The notes: generated from the sequence alone by a model not told the origin. Counted from the stretch's first letter, positions 41,792 to 50,521 are shown. The stretch is DNA of 54,459 nt from DATHYZ01 sp035458865 (GCA_035458865.1 DATHYZ010000020.1:1-54459), one strand, 5' to 3'. Numbers and translations are program-made.

Positions 41792-42712
41792 ATGCACATC
41801 CTGCTGGCCCTCGACGGATCCGACCACGCCGGACGGGCCCGCGACCTCGTCGACGGGATCGACTGGCCGGATGGCACGGTCATCCGGGTGGTCGCCGCCG
41901 TCGACCGGCGGGGCGACCTCGTGGGGTTGCCCGGCTCGCCGGGCGGTGACGGGGACCTTCGCGAGGTCGAGACGTCCACGATCCGGCGACTCCAGGACAC
42001 GATCGACCTCGCCGTCCTCAACCTCGAGCGCCCGGGTCGGGTCGTCGAGCGGATCCTCCTCCGCGGCCGTCCCGCCTCGGCCATCGTCAAGGAGGCCCGC
42101 GAGTTCGGAGCCGACCTCGTCGTCCTCGGCAGCCGGGGCCATGGCCAGATCCGCAGCATGGTCCTGGGCTCGGTCTCGGCCGAGGTGGTCGACCACGCCC
42201 CATGCCCGGTGCTGATCGCCCGGGGTTCGCGGGTGACCTCGATCCTGTTCGCGACCGACGGCTCGGCGACCGCCGAGCATGCCGAACACGTCCTGACCGA
42301 CTGGCCGATCCTCGCCGGGCGACCGGTCTCGGTGATCTCCGTCGCCGAGGTCGGGATGCCCTGGAGCACCGGCATGTCGCCGGGCATCTACGACCAGGTC
42401 CTGGAGTCCTACACCGAGGCCGTCGACGAGGCCCGCTCCCAGTGCGAGGCGATCGCGGGGGCGGCCGTCGATCGGATCCGACGGGCCGGGTTCGAGGTCG
42501 ATCAGGTCGTTCGCGAGGGACCCTCGGCAGAGGAGATCGTGGCGGCCGCCCAGTCCCAGGAGGTCGACCTCGTCGTCATCGCCTCGCGCGGCCACACCGG
42601 CCTGACCCGGCTGGTGCTCGGAAGCGTGGCCCGCAGCGTGCTGGCGCACGCGCCATGCTCGGTGCTCGTGGTCCGCGAGAAGGTCCGCGTGGAGCCGGTC
42701 GAGGAGGCCTAG
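41792..42712 (+). CDS. Tandem universal stress protein
   Basis: 306 residues made of two Usp domains (about 1-145 and 150-300). Each ends with the ATP-binding motif: GSRGHGQIRSMVLGSVS, then DHAPCPVLI; and ASRGHTGLTRLVLGSVARS, then AHAPCSVLV. The first also has the N-terminal LLALDGSDHA and the second ILFATDGSATA. Tandem ATP-binding Usp proteins form internal dimers and are linked to stress or dormancy responses. AAGGAGGTGA, a near-perfect Shine-Dalgarno sequence, precedes ATG 41792, the best one in the window, so high expression is likely. Its stop overlaps the convergent membrane protein gene stop. Confidence 0.94.
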   Translation: MHILLALDGSDHAGRARDLVDGIDWPDGTVIRVVAAVDRRGDLVGLPGSPGGDGDLREVETSTIRRLQDTIDLAVLNLERPGRVVERILLRGRPASAIVKEAREFGADLVVLGSRGHGQIRSMVLGSVSAEVVDHAPCPVLIARGSRVTSILFATDGSATAEHAEHVLTDWPILAGRPVSVISVAEVGMPWSTGMSPGIYDQVLESYTEAVDEARSQCEAIAGAAVDRIRRAGFEVDQVVREGPSAEEIVAAAQSQEVDLVVIASRGHTGLTRLVLGSVARSVLAHAPCSVLVVREKVRVEPVEEA

Positions 42713-43236
42713 CGTCCGATCCCGGACCTGCCGGCCCGGTCCGCCGCGCCGGCGTCCGGGCGCCCCTGCGCCGTCGTGCCCGGCGTCGTGCCCCGAGGCG
42801 CCATGCCGGGCACCGCGACGGCGTCCGAGCCGCGCCGGGTCCCCGCGACGAGCAGGAGGAACGAGGTCTCCACGACGTCCACGGCCGCGATGACCGCGGC
42901 GACCACGAGCGGGAGCGGATGCCCCACGAGCCAGCCGATGCCTGCGGACACGGCCGCCAGGCACAGGAAGGCGAGGCGGATGCCGCGGAGCATGACGATC
43001 GCGTCCACCTCGGCGAGCGGCCCGGCGTCGGCAGCCGCCCGGAAGCGGTCGATCGCGGCCCGAAGGAGCCCGACGGCGAGGACGGCCATCGCCCCCACCA
43101 GGACGGCGCGGACCGGGGCGGGCGGCGAGACGATGGCCTGGAGCAGGTCCGAGCGGCCCAGCACCGCGGCCCCGGCGATGACCGCCAGGCCCAGGCCCAG
43201 CAGGACGACGGCCACGATGCGGCCGCGTGTGTCCAC
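42709..43236 (-). CDS. Four-helix membrane protein
   Basis: 175 residues from GTG 43236. Four hydrophobic segments: IVAVVLLGLGLAVIAGAAVL, VRAVLVGAMAVLAVGLL, LAFLCLAAVSAGIGWLVG and PLPLVVAAVIAAVDVVETSFLLLV. The end is a ~35-residue hydrophilic Gly/Ala/Pro/Arg tail. No family recognised. It starts 6 bases after the JAMM protease stop and may be the last gene of the sulfur carrier operon, although nothing in it suggests a role there. Confidence 0.75.
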   Translation of the reverse strand: MDTRGRIVAVVLLGLGLAVIAGAAVLGRSDLLQAIVSPPAPVRAVLVGAMAVLAVGLLRAAIDRFRAAADAGPLAEVDAIVMLRGIRLAFLCLAAVSAGIGWLVGHPLPLVVAAVIAAVDVVETSFLLLVAGTRRGSDAVAVPGMAPRGTTPGTTAQGRPDAGAADRAGRSGIGR

Positions 43237-43242
43237 GACCGG

Positions 43243-43701
43243 TCAGCCCTCGACCCGCAGGCCGACCTCGTGGACCGCGCCGTCGACGATCCGCCAGGCC
43301 CGGATCGAGGGCTCCCCGGTGACCGGGTCCGCCTCGTCCTCGCCCAGGGACACCAGGACGTACAGGGCGTCCGGGTAGAAGGCCAGGCCGACGTCGGTCG
43401 GCGACGGGCGAGCCGGCGACCGGACGTGGGAATGGGCGATCGCCCAGAAGACCTCGTCGGCCGCCTCGGTCTCGAGGGTCAGCCGGAGGAGGTCCGCGGG
43501 GTCGATCTCGTAGCGGTACGGCGAGGCGGCCCGGTTCCGGGCCGGCTCCCAGCGGACCGCCCGGCCGCCCTCGGCCGCCGGGCGGTCCCCCACGACCAGG
43601 CCGCACATCTCGTTCGGGTACTCGGCCCGGGCATGCGCCACGATGGCCGCGGCGATCGGCGCCGGGAGCGCGACGCCGGCCGGCCCGGGGTGCTCGGTCA
43701 C
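43243..43701 (-). CDS. JAMM/MPN metalloprotease, Mec-like
   Basis: 152 residues from GTG 43701, which overlaps the cysteine synthase stop by 4 bases. The JAMM zinc motif is complete: Glu32 (YPNEMCGLVVGD), then HSH (His91, His93), ten residues, and Asp104 with Ser101 (SPARPSPTD). In mycobacteria the related Mec protease trims cysteine from the C-terminus of the sulfur carrier CysO. Encoded here with a carrier and a cysteine synthase, it most likely does the same: release of cysteine after transfer of carrier-bound sulfide. Alternative: a peptidase acting on other C-terminal tails. Confidence 0.9.
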   Translation of the reverse strand: MTEHPGPAGVALPAPIAAAIVAHARAEYPNEMCGLVVGDRPAAEGGRAVRWEPARNRAASPYRYEIDPADLLRLTLETEAADEVFWAIAHSHVRSPARPSPTDVGLAFYPDALYVLVSLGEDEADPVTGEPSIRAWRIVDGAVHEVGLRVEG

Positions 43702-44693
43702 CACCAGTTGACCCCGCCCTCCAGGTCGTCCTCCATCTCGTCGAGATCGCGGCTGAAGGTGCCCGCCGACAGGTATTTCCAACCGCCGTCGGGCAGGAGG
43801 GCGACGATCGTGCCGCGCTCCATCGACCGGGCCACCCGGGCCGCGACCACCAGGACCGCGCCGCAGGACGGGCCGGCGAAGATGCCTTCCTTGAAGACGA
43901 GGTCCCGTAGCGCAGCGATGGAGTCGCGGTTGCTGACGAGGAACTTGCCGTCGAGGAGGGACTCGTCGTAGATCTCCGGCACGAAGCCCTCGTCGAGGGA
44001 GCGGAGGCCCTGGACGTTCTCGCCGGGCAGCGGCTCGGCGGCGAAGACCTTGACCCCGGGCTTGTGCTCGTGGAGGTAGCGCGAGACGCCCATGAGCGTC
44101 CCGCCCGTGCCCAGCCCGGCGACGAAGACGTCGACCTCGGGGCAGTCGGCCAGGATCTCCGGGCCGGTCGTCTCGTAGTGGGCCAGGGGGTTCGCCGGGT
44201 TGCCGTACTGGTACGGCATGACGAACCGCTCGTCCTTGGCCGCCAGGTGCTTGGCCAGGGCGATCGCCCCGTTGGAGCCCAGCTGGCCGGGCGAGTCGAT
44301 GATCTCGGCGCCGTAGAGGGCCGCCATCTGGCGGCGCTCGGCGGTGACGTTGTCGGGCATCACCAGGGCCACCCGATAGCCCTTCCGCCGACCGATCATC
44401 GCCAGGGCGATCCCGGTGTTCCCGGAGGTCGGCTCGAGGATGATCGAGTCCTCGTGGAGCAGCCCACGGGCCTCGAGGTCCTCGACGAGGTACTTCGCCG
44501 CCCGGTCCTTGACCGACCCGGTGGGGTTGTACATCTCGAGCTTGGCGTAGATGCGGACGTCCGGGTTCGGGCTCATCCGCGGGATCGAGACGAGCGGTGT
44601 GTGGCCGACCGCGTCGAGGATCGACTCGTGCCGACCGCCGTGGCGCGGCTGCTCCTCGTGCGCGTGGACGTGCGCGCCCCCCGGGGGCGTCAT
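43698..44693 (-). CDS. cysM: Cysteine synthase, CysM-type
   Basis: 331 residues. PLP Lys62 lies in YNPTGSVKDRAA; the substrate loop TSGNTG (89-94), GTGGTLMG phosphate loop and the late GPSCGAVLVVA are all present. The first ~22 residues are a His/Pro/Gly-rich extension that normal CysK/CysM proteins lack. Operon position between a MoaD-like carrier and a JAMM protease points to the CysM role: reaction of O-phosphoserine or O-acetylserine with carrier thiocarboxylate sulfide instead of free sulfide. Both junctions are 4-bp overlaps (ATGA with the carrier gene, GTGA with the protease gene). Confidence 0.93.
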   Translation of the reverse strand: MTPPGGAHVHAHEEQPRHGGRHESILDAVGHTPLVSIPRMSPNPDVRIYAKLEMYNPTGSVKDRAAKYLVEDLEARGLLHEDSIILEPTSGNTGIALAMIGRRKGYRVALVMPDNVTAERRQMAALYGAEIIDSPGQLGSNGAIALAKHLAAKDERFVMPYQYGNPANPLAHYETTGPEILADCPEVDVFVAGLGTGGTLMGVSRYLHEHKPGVKVFAAEPLPGENVQGLRSLDEGFVPEIYDESLLDGKFLVSNRDSIAALRDLVFKEGIFAGPSCGAVLVVAARVARSMERGTIVALLPDGGWKYLSAGTFSRDLDEMEDDLEGGVNWW

Positions 44694-44962
44694 CCGCCGG
44701 CCATCGCCGGCAGGATGATGACCGTGTCGGTCGGACCGACCGGGGTCGCCCGCTCCTGGAGGAAGCGGACGTCCTGCCCATCCACGTAGACGTTCACGAA
44801 GCGGTTCAGCTCGCCGTCGGGCGTCAGCAGCTGTCCGCCCAGCGATGGGTAGCGGGCGATGAGGGCGGCGAGGACCTCGCCGACCGTGGTCGCCTCGACC
44901 TCGACCTGCTTCTCGCCCCCGGCCGCGGCCCGCAGCACCGGCGGGATCCGGACGACCGTCAT
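44690..44962 (-). CDS. MoaD/ThiS-family sulfur carrier, CysO-like
   Basis: 90 residues, ending MAGG. The C-terminal Gly-Gly is where an E1-like enzyme adenylates and thiocarboxylates such ubiquitin-fold carriers. The beta-grasp pattern runs VRIPPVLRAAAGG, EVEATTVGEVLAALIARYPSL, NRFVNVYVDGQDVRFLQ, VGPTDTVIILPAMAGG. It is embedded between the E1 enzyme and cysteine synthase genes with 4-bp overlaps on both sides, which favours a CysO-like role over molybdopterin synthesis; no other moa gene is nearby. Confidence 0.93.
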   Translation of the reverse strand: MTVVRIPPVLRAAAGGEKQVEVEATTVGEVLAALIARYPSLGGQLLTPDGELNRFVNVYVDGQDVRFLQERATPVGPTDTVIILPAMAGG

Positions 44963-46215
44963 GCCTCCACCTCCGGGTCGTAGGCGAGGCCCGTGGCCGA
45001 GCCGAGCCCGCCGCCGAGGACGAACGTCTCGGTGGCCCCGGCCGCGGCCGAAGCGGCGGCAGCCGCCTCCATCGGGCGGCCGACCCTTCGCGCCTCGATC
45101 GCCGCGTCGGAGCAGACGGGGCAGGCGGGATCGCGCCTGAGCTTCAGCTCGGTGAACGAGGCGTCGAGGGCGTCGAAGAGCAGCAGTCGCCCCGCCAGCG
45201 AGTCGCCGAGGCCCAGGATCAGCTTGAGCACCTCGTTCGCCTGGAGCATGCCCATGATCCCGGGAACGACGCCCAGGACCCCGGCGACCGAGCAGCCCGG
45301 GGCGAGCTCCGGTGGCGGCGGGGTCGGATAGAGGCACCGGTAGCAGGGGCCCTCGAAGGGCTTGAAGACCGTCAGCTGGCCCTCGAACCGGAAGACCGAG
45401 GCGTGAACGACCGGGATGCGCTTGGCGACCGCGGCGTCGTTGAGGAGGTAGCGGGTCTCGAAGGTGTCGGTGCCGTCGAGGATCACGTCGTACCCGTCGA
45501 TGATCCGCTCGACGTTGTCGGCGACGAGCATCTCCTCGTGGCCTACGACGGTCACCTCGGGATTGAGGGCGTTGATCGTCAGGCGGGCCGACTCGACCTT
45601 CTGGGTCCCGACCCGGTCGGTCGTATGGAGGATCTGGCGCTGGAGGTTCGAGACGTCGACGACGTCGAAGTCGACGATGCCGATCGTCCCGACGCCGGCG
45701 GCCGCCAGGTAGAGGGCTGCCGGAGAGCCCAGACCCCCTGCGCCGACGAGGAGGACCTTCGCGTCGATCAGCCTGCCCTGGCCCTCGAGGCCGACCTCCG
45801 GGATGAGGAGGTGGCGGCTGTAGCGGCGCTTCTGGGCGTCGGACAGGATCCGCGGCACGTCCCAGTCCAGGCCCTGGGCCTTCCACGACTGGAAGCCTCC
45901 GGCCATGGAGGCGACGTTGGTGTAGCCCAGCTCCTGGAGGATCTGGCCGGCGAAGAGGGACCGGATACCGCCGGCGCAGTAGATGACGATCGGGCGGTCG
46001 CGGTCCGGGATGGCGCCCTCGATGTCCTGCTCGAGGTAGCTCTTGGAGACGTGGAGGGCGCCGACGGCGTGGCCGGCCTCCCACTCGAGCTCCTCGCGCA
46101 CGTCGAGCAGGACGGTCCGGGGGTCGGCGGACCGGGCCGCGTCGGCCTCGCTCGCACTGACCTCGCGGACCTGCTCGCGCGCCTCGCGGAGGAGATCGGC
46201 GTATGACTTGGGCAT
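44959..46215 (-). CDS. Rhodanese-ThiF/MoeB fusion, E1-like sulfur carrier activating enzyme
   Basis: 418 residues. A rhodanese domain comes first (~15-120) with active-site Cys80 in YCAGGIRS. A ThiF/MoeB domain follows (~128-375): RYSRHLLIPEVGLEGQGRL, nucleotide loop VGAGGLGSPAALYLA, IVDFDVVDVSNLQRQ, zinc pairs Cys291/Cys294 (CYRC) and Cys365/Cys368 (CPVC). A ~45-residue Ala-rich tail ends it. It would adenylate the carrier C-terminus and pass on a persulfide sulfur. In MoeZ/MOCS3-type proteins the rhodanese domain is at the C-terminus; here the order is reversed. It heads the operon with the carrier, cysteine synthase and JAMM genes. Confidence 0.93.
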   Translation of the reverse strand: MPKSYADLLREAREQVREVSASEADAARSADPRTVLLDVREELEWEAGHAVGALHVSKSYLEQDIEGAIPDRDRPIVIYCAGGIRSLFAGQILQELGYTNVASMAGGFQSWKAQGLDWDVPRILSDAQKRRYSRHLLIPEVGLEGQGRLIDAKVLLVGAGGLGSPAALYLAAAGVGTIGIVDFDVVDVSNLQRQILHTTDRVGTQKVESARLTINALNPEVTVVGHEEMLVADNVERIIDGYDVILDGTDTFETRYLLNDAAVAKRIPVVHASVFRFEGQLTVFKPFEGPCYRCLYPTPPPPELAPGCSVAGVLGVVPGIMGMLQANEVLKLILGLGDSLAGRLLLFDALDASFTELKLRRDPACPVCSDAAIEARRVGRPMEAAAAASAAAGATETFVLGGGLGSATGLAYDPEVEA

Positions 46216-46419
46216 CTGGCTGGTGGCTCCGATGGGACGACGGGCTGCCGTGGTGACGGCAGGGCGGTGGTCTGGTGTCGGGCTCGTCAGGTCCGTCCGA
46301 TGAGGGTTCGGCCGGGAGCGGGGCCCGGTTTCCTGGTGCCGGTCGCTGTCACGGCGGGACGGACCCGTCGGATCAGCGATCCGGCTGCTGACACCTGCAG
46401 CGGCCCGGGGCGGTCATCG
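46216..46419. other. Intergenic region between sufU and the rhodanese-E1 gene
   Basis: 204 bases between the sufU stop and the E1 gene start, both genes on the minus strand. A 15-base inverted repeat CGGATC-AGC-GATCCG lies at 46369-46383 and could be an operator or part of a sufU terminator. I found no -10/-35 pair or riboswitch that I trust. Confidence 0.4.
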
Positions 46420-46848
46420 TCAGGCTCCCCGTTCGGCCGGCGCGGCCTCGGACGCCGGGCCGGCGGCGTCGGCGGTCACGGCGCCGACCTCCACGAGCGC
46501 CTTCTGAAGGGTGTCGTGGCTGAGCATGGCGCACTTGAGGCGGGCCGGGCTGATGTCGATGCCCAGGAGGTCGAGCAGGTCGTCGGCCCGGAAGTCGGCC
46601 ACGTCGGCGACCGGCTTGCCCTTGATCTCGTCGGTCAGCAGCGAGGCGCTCGCCTGGCTGATGGCGCAACCCCGTCCCGTGAAGGCGACCTGGTCGACGA
46701 CCCCGTCGGTCACGTGAAGCTGGAGGGTGATCCGGTCGCCGCAGAGCGGGTTGTTGCCCTCGATGCTGGCAGACGGCTGCTCCAGGACCCCGAAGTTGTG
46801 GGGCCGCCGGTAGTGCTCGAGGATGTAGTCGCGGTAGAGGTCGTCCAC
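46420..46848 (-). CDS. sufU: SufU-type sulfur acceptor/scaffold protein
   Basis: 142 residues from GTG 46848 (AAGGGA 4 bases upstream). The zinc/sulfur ligands are present: Cys36 and Asp38 in NPLCGDRI, Cys61 in GRGCAISQAS, Cys106 in RLKCAMLS. LYRDYILEHYRRPHNFG is the typical beginning. SufU takes sulfur from the SufS desulfurase. An extra C-terminal tail (~20 residues, Ala-rich) is seen. sufU is separated from sufS by the 3.6-kb cyclase gene but has its own promoter and the same palindrome as rrf2, so its co-regulation with the suf genes is retained. Confidence 0.94.
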   Translation of the reverse strand: MDDLYRDYILEHYRRPHNFGVLEQPSASIEGNNPLCGDRITLQLHVTDGVVDQVAFTGRGCAISQASASLLTDEIKGKPVADVADFRADDLLDLLGIDISPARLKCAMLSHDTLQKALVEVGAVTADAAGPASEAAPAERGA

Positions 46849-46887
46849 GGTTCCCTTGATGCTCGGGCCCGGCCGACATGGTCGGGC

Positions 46888-46912
46888 AATCCCGACCGAA
46901 TGCGTCGGGATT
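46888..46912. promoter_or_regulatory. Palindromic operator at sufU (probable Rrf2 site)
   Basis: AATCCCGAC (46888-46896), 7 bases, GTCGGGATT (46904-46912): perfect 9-bp arms. It lies 3 bases downstream of the sufU -10 box, i.e. over the transcript start. An additional half-site GTCGGG at 46881-46886 pairs with the CCCGAC of the left arm. The same palindrome occurs at 53399-53423. Confidence 0.85.
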
Positions 46913-46915
46913 AGG

Positions 46916-46944
46916 ATGCTAGCCCCGGTGGCCGGTGGCGTCAA
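46916..46944 (-). promoter_or_regulatory. sufU promoter inside the end of the cyclase gene
   Basis: Minus strand: -35 TTGACG (46939-46944), 17-base spacer, -10 TAGCAT (46916-46921). The TAG of the -10 box is the stop codon of the upstream cyclase gene. Layout matches the rrf2 promoter. Confidence 0.75.
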
Positions 46945-49900
46945 CGGCGGGCGCGGTCGCGCCGGTGGCGTCAACGGCGGCTCGGATCGCACCCGTGGCG
47001 CTCGCTCCCGCGACCGGAGCGGCTGGGGCGACCGGCGGGCCCTCGAGGGCGGCGTCGAGACGGGCCAGCCAGGGCCGTGCCCCGATCCGCTCGAACACGG
47101 CCCGCGCCTCGTCGGCGAGCGTCCGGACGACCGGATCGTCGGCACCGACGAGCATGACGAGCTGGGTCGCCTCGGTGGCTGCCTCGAACGCCTCGCCTCG
47201 CTCCATGAACCGGCCGACGATCTCGCGGTAGACGGCGATCGTCTCGGATCGACGACCCTCGAGGGCCGCGATCCCACCGTGGACTGCGGCACGGAGCAGC
47301 TGGCGACTCCCCCCGCTCCCGGACAAGGCCTCGAACCTGGCCGCGATCTCGCGGGCCCGGTCGAGATCGCCCGACCAGAGGGCCGCCCGGCCCGCCAATC
47401 GGAGGCAGCCCGCGGCGAAGGCCGAGAACAGCTCGACCGCGCCGAGCGCCTCCGCGTAGGCTCGATCGAGATCGCCCGCGTCGAGCAGACGCCCCGTCCG
47501 CATCATGCTCATCGCCTGGAGGTCGCTCGGATCGCTGCTCTCGGCCGTCAGGTCCTCGAGGCGGCGCATGGCGTCGTCCACCTGGTCGCCGCGGTACATC
47601 CGGAGCAGCGTGACGTACGTCAGGATGCGGAGCTCGTCGCTGCTGTCGAGGGCAGCCGCCAGGGCCTCCTCGCCAGCGGCGATCGCCCCCTCCCAGTCGT
47701 CCCCGGCGAACCACGCGGCGACTATCACGTTCGAGACGAGCCAGTTCGCCATCATCCGGTGGCCGACCTTCCGGGCGAGCGCCAGCGCATCGATCGCCAC
47801 CTGGCGTGATCGTCGCGGATCATCGTCGGTCGTGATGGCACCGAGATTGGCCAACGCTCGCAGCTCGGCAGCGACGTGCCCTCCGGCTTGCGCTACCTGG
47901 ACGGCCGCCTCCATCAGCGCAACGGCCTCGCGTCGCCGGCCGAGGTACGAGAGGCTGGCAGCCTTGTTGTTGAACGTCTCGGCGACGATCAGGTCGAGGT
48001 CGAGCCGTTCGGCGATGGCAAGGGCCTGGTCGGCGACCTCGATCGCCCGGACCGTCTCATCGGCCCGCATGAGTGCCCTCGACAGGTTCGAGAGCACCTC
48101 CGCCCGGACCACCGGGTCGGCGTCCTCGGTGAGATCGCCGAGCGTTGCCTCGAGCGCCGTCTTGGCCTCGGCGATGCGCGACGCGTCGAGCAGGATCGAG
48201 CCCTGGAGCGCACGGGCACGAGCGGCCGCCATCCGTTCCCCGGCCGAGTCGTAGGTGGCGACGGCCTTCTCGACGAAGGCCAGCGCGTCGTCGTAGCTCG
48301 AGCCGGCGTCGGCCGACCGCGCCGCTCGGAGCAGGAGCTCGGCTCGGTCGAGCGCCTCTGGCGTGACCTCGAGCGCCTGCTGGAGATGGACGATCGCCTG
48401 CTGGTGAGCGCCGAGCGTGGCCGCCCGCTCAGCGGCGGCCCGCAGCGCGATCCGGGCCTGTGCAGCCACGGCGTCGGCCTCGGCACCCGGACTCGACGCC
48501 CGGTACGCCTCCAGGTAGTGGGAGGCGAGGGCCCCGGCGAACTCCTCGTCGCCGAGCGACTCGTACCAGCGGGCCACGGCGAGGTGGCGCTCCCGGCGAT
48601 CCCGTCGGGCCAGCGTCCCGTAGGCGACCTCCCGGATGAGGGACTGGACGAAGGCGTACTGGCCGCGCTCGGGCGACCGTGGGTCAGCCTCGAGCGAGAG
48701 CAGCTCCCGACGGACGAGGGTCGTGAGCCGGGGCTCGAGGTCGGGAACGGCCTCGCCGGTGGTGGCGGCAAGCCCGTCCAGGGTGAACGTCTGGCCCAGG
48801 ACCGAGGCGGTGGCCACGACGGCGTGATCCGCGGCATCGAGGGCGTCGAGCCGAGACGCGATCAGCGACCGCAGCGTGTCCGGGATCGTGAGCCTCGTCA
48901 GGTCCCCGACCGGCCGGTAGGCACCATCGACCATCGCCAGACGCCCATCGGCGACGAGGGAGCGGACCGTCTCGACCGCGTAGAGCGGGATCCCGTCGGC
49001 GCGGTCGAGGATCGCCTCGACCGCCGGCTCCGGGAGGCCCGGGACGAAGCCATCGAGGAGCTCGTGCATCGCCTCGTGCGTCAGCGGCTCGAGCGCCAGG
49101 GTCGTCAGGTTGCGCGCCGCCGAACCCCACCCGGATCGACGGTCGAACAGCTCGGGACGGGCGAGGGTCACGACGAGGATCGGCGCGTTCCGCGACCACG
49201 CCAGCAGGTGTTCGATGAAGTCCAGGAGACCCGAATCCGCCCACTGGAGGTCCTCGAACAGGAGGATCGTCGTGCCCTGGTCGGCGATCCGCTCGAAGAG
49301 GATCCGCCACGCGGCGAAGAGGACGTCGCGGCCTCCGGCAGGCGCCGGCTCCAGGCCCAGGAGGGTGAGCAGCGCCGGCTCGACCCAGCGCCGGTCCTCG
49401 GCGGCCGGGACCCACTCGGCCACCGTGGCGGCGATCCGCTCGCGCGTCGTGGCCTCGTCGTCGGTCTCGGCGAGGCCCGCTCGCCGGCGGACCATCTCGC
49501 CGAGGGCCCAGAAGCTGATCCCCTCGCCGTACGACGGTGAGCGACCGCGATGCCAGTAGACGTCGTCGACCAGGCCGTCGATGTACTTCTCGAACTCCCA
49601 GGCGAGCCGGCTCTTGCCGATGCCGCCCGGGCCGGTGATGGAGACCAGGCGGATCCGGTGGTCACGACCGACCGCCGTCATGGCGTCCTTGAGGACGCGG
49701 AGCTCCTCGTCCCGTCCGACGAATGGCGGTTCGGGAAGATCGGAGCGGCCGCGACCGCCGCGTTCAGCGACGACGCGGAGCGCTCGCCAGGCCGGGACGG
49801 GCGCGGTCTTGCCCTTCAGGAGCTGCTCGCCGGCCGGCTCGAAGGCGATCGCCGAGCTCGCCGCCCGTTGGGTCGCCTCGCCGGCGAGGACCGTCCCCGG

Positions 49901-50521
49901 CGGGGCGACCGACTGGAGACGGGCGGCAGTGTTGACGAGGTCGCCCGCGACCATCCCCTGGTTCGTCGCGCCGACCGTCACCGCCGCCTCGCCGGTCAGG
50001 ACCCCGCAGCGAGCCTGGATCGTCGGCCCCAACGTGCGGACTGCGTCGGCCAGCTCGAGGGCCGCCCGGACGGCGCGCTCGGCATCGTCCTCCCGGGCGA
50101 CCGGGGCGCCCCAGACCGCCATGACCGCGTCGCCGATGAACTTCTCGACCGTGCCGCCGTAGCGCTCGATGACGTCACGGGCGAGATCGAAGTAGCGCGA
50201 CAGGAGCTCGCGGACCTCCTCCGGGTCCCGCTCCTCGGCGAACGGCGTGAAGCCGACCAGGTCGGCGAAGAGGACCGAGACGAGGCGGCGCTCGGCGACC
50301 GGGGAGGATGCGCCGGGCATCCCGGGCTGCCCACCACCCGCGAACCTCGGCGGGGTGGGCGCGGGCGCCCCCGGCAGCGGCGTCGCGCACTCGCCGCAGA
50401 ACTTCTCGCCGGGCTGATTGGAGGCGCCGCAGCTCGGACAGGCGACGGCGAGCGGCGCGGCGCACTCCGAGCAGAACTTGCGCCCCTCGCGGTTCTCCGT
50501 CCCGCAGCTGCCACAGATCAT
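46919..50521 (-). CDS. Zinc-ribbon/class III cyclase/AAA ATPase/TPR regulator 2
   Basis: 1200 residues, paralogue of the 30176-33745 protein. Zinc ribbons at 1-46 (CGSCG...FCSEC, CPSCG...FCGEC). Cyclase domain ~77-250 with Asp87 (LFADLVGFTPFAEERD), KFIGDAVMAVWG and GDLVNTAARLQ, all key residues kept. AAA part: FVGRDEELRVLKDAM, GPGGIGKSRLAWEFEKYIDG, LLFEDLQWADSGLLDFI. TPR-like helices to the end, then an Ala/Thr/Val tail with a repeated AVDATG. GGGAGGG precedes ATG 50521; TTGGCC-17-TACCCT may be its promoter. It lies between sufS and sufU, but whether it has anything to do with Fe-S biogenesis is unknown. Confidence 0.92.
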   Translation of the reverse strand: MICGSCGTENREGRKFCSECAAPLAVACPSCGASNQPGEKFCGECATPLPGAPAPTPPRFAGGGQPGMPGASSPVAERRLVSVLFADLVGFTPFAEERDPEEVRELLSRYFDLARDVIERYGGTVEKFIGDAVMAVWGAPVAREDDAERAVRAALELADAVRTLGPTIQARCGVLTGEAAVTVGATNQGMVAGDLVNTAARLQSVAPPGTVLAGEATQRAASSAIAFEPAGEQLLKGKTAPVPAWRALRVVAERGGRGRSDLPEPPFVGRDEELRVLKDAMTAVGRDHRIRLVSITGPGGIGKSRLAWEFEKYIDGLVDDVYWHRGRSPSYGEGISFWALGEMVRRRAGLAETDDEATTRERIAATVAEWVPAAEDRRWVEPALLTLLGLEPAPAGGRDVLFAAWRILFERIADQGTTILLFEDLQWADSGLLDFIEHLLAWSRNAPILVVTLARPELFDRRSGWGSAARNLTTLALEPLTHEAMHELLDGFVPGLPEPAVEAILDRADGIPLYAVETVRSLVADGRLAMVDGAYRPVGDLTRLTIPDTLRSLIASRLDALDAADHAVVATASVLGQTFTLDGLAATTGEAVPDLEPRLTTLVRRELLSLEADPRSPERGQYAFVQSLIREVAYGTLARRDRRERHLAVARWYESLGDEEFAGALASHYLEAYRASSPGAEADAVAAQARIALRAAAERAATLGAHQQAIVHLQQALEVTPEALDRAELLLRAARSADAGSSYDDALAFVEKAVATYDSAGERMAAARARALQGSILLDASRIAEAKTALEATLGDLTEDADPVVRAEVLSNLSRALMRADETVRAIEVADQALAIAERLDLDLIVAETFNNKAASLSYLGRRREAVALMEAAVQVAQAGGHVAAELRALANLGAITTDDDPRRSRQVAIDALALARKVGHRMMANWLVSNVIVAAWFAGDDWEGAIAAGEEALAAALDSSDELRILTYVTLLRMYRGDQVDDAMRRLEDLTAESSDPSDLQAMSMMRTGRLLDAGDLDRAYAEALGAVELFSAFAAGCLRLAGRAALWSGDLDRAREIAARFEALSGSGGSRQLLRAAVHGGIAALEGRRSETIAVYREIVGRFMERGEAFEAATEATQLVMLVGADDPVVRTLADEARAVFERIGARPWLARLDAALEGPPVAPAAPVAGASATGAIRAAVDATGATAPAVDATGHRG
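46931..46980. repeat. Direct repeat duplicating the sufU -35 sequence
   Basis: A 20-base unit occurs at 46931-46950 and again, identical, at 46961-46980, encoding the repeated AVDATG of the cyclase tail. Each copy contains TTGACG on the minus strand; only the copy nearer sufU has the right spacing to a -10 box. Confidence 0.8.

Noticed and set aside
46216..46419. Possible SAM-type riboswitch before the sulfur carrier operon
   Set aside because: Only short inverted repeats are seen; the conserved SAM-I/SAM-IV core is not recognisable.
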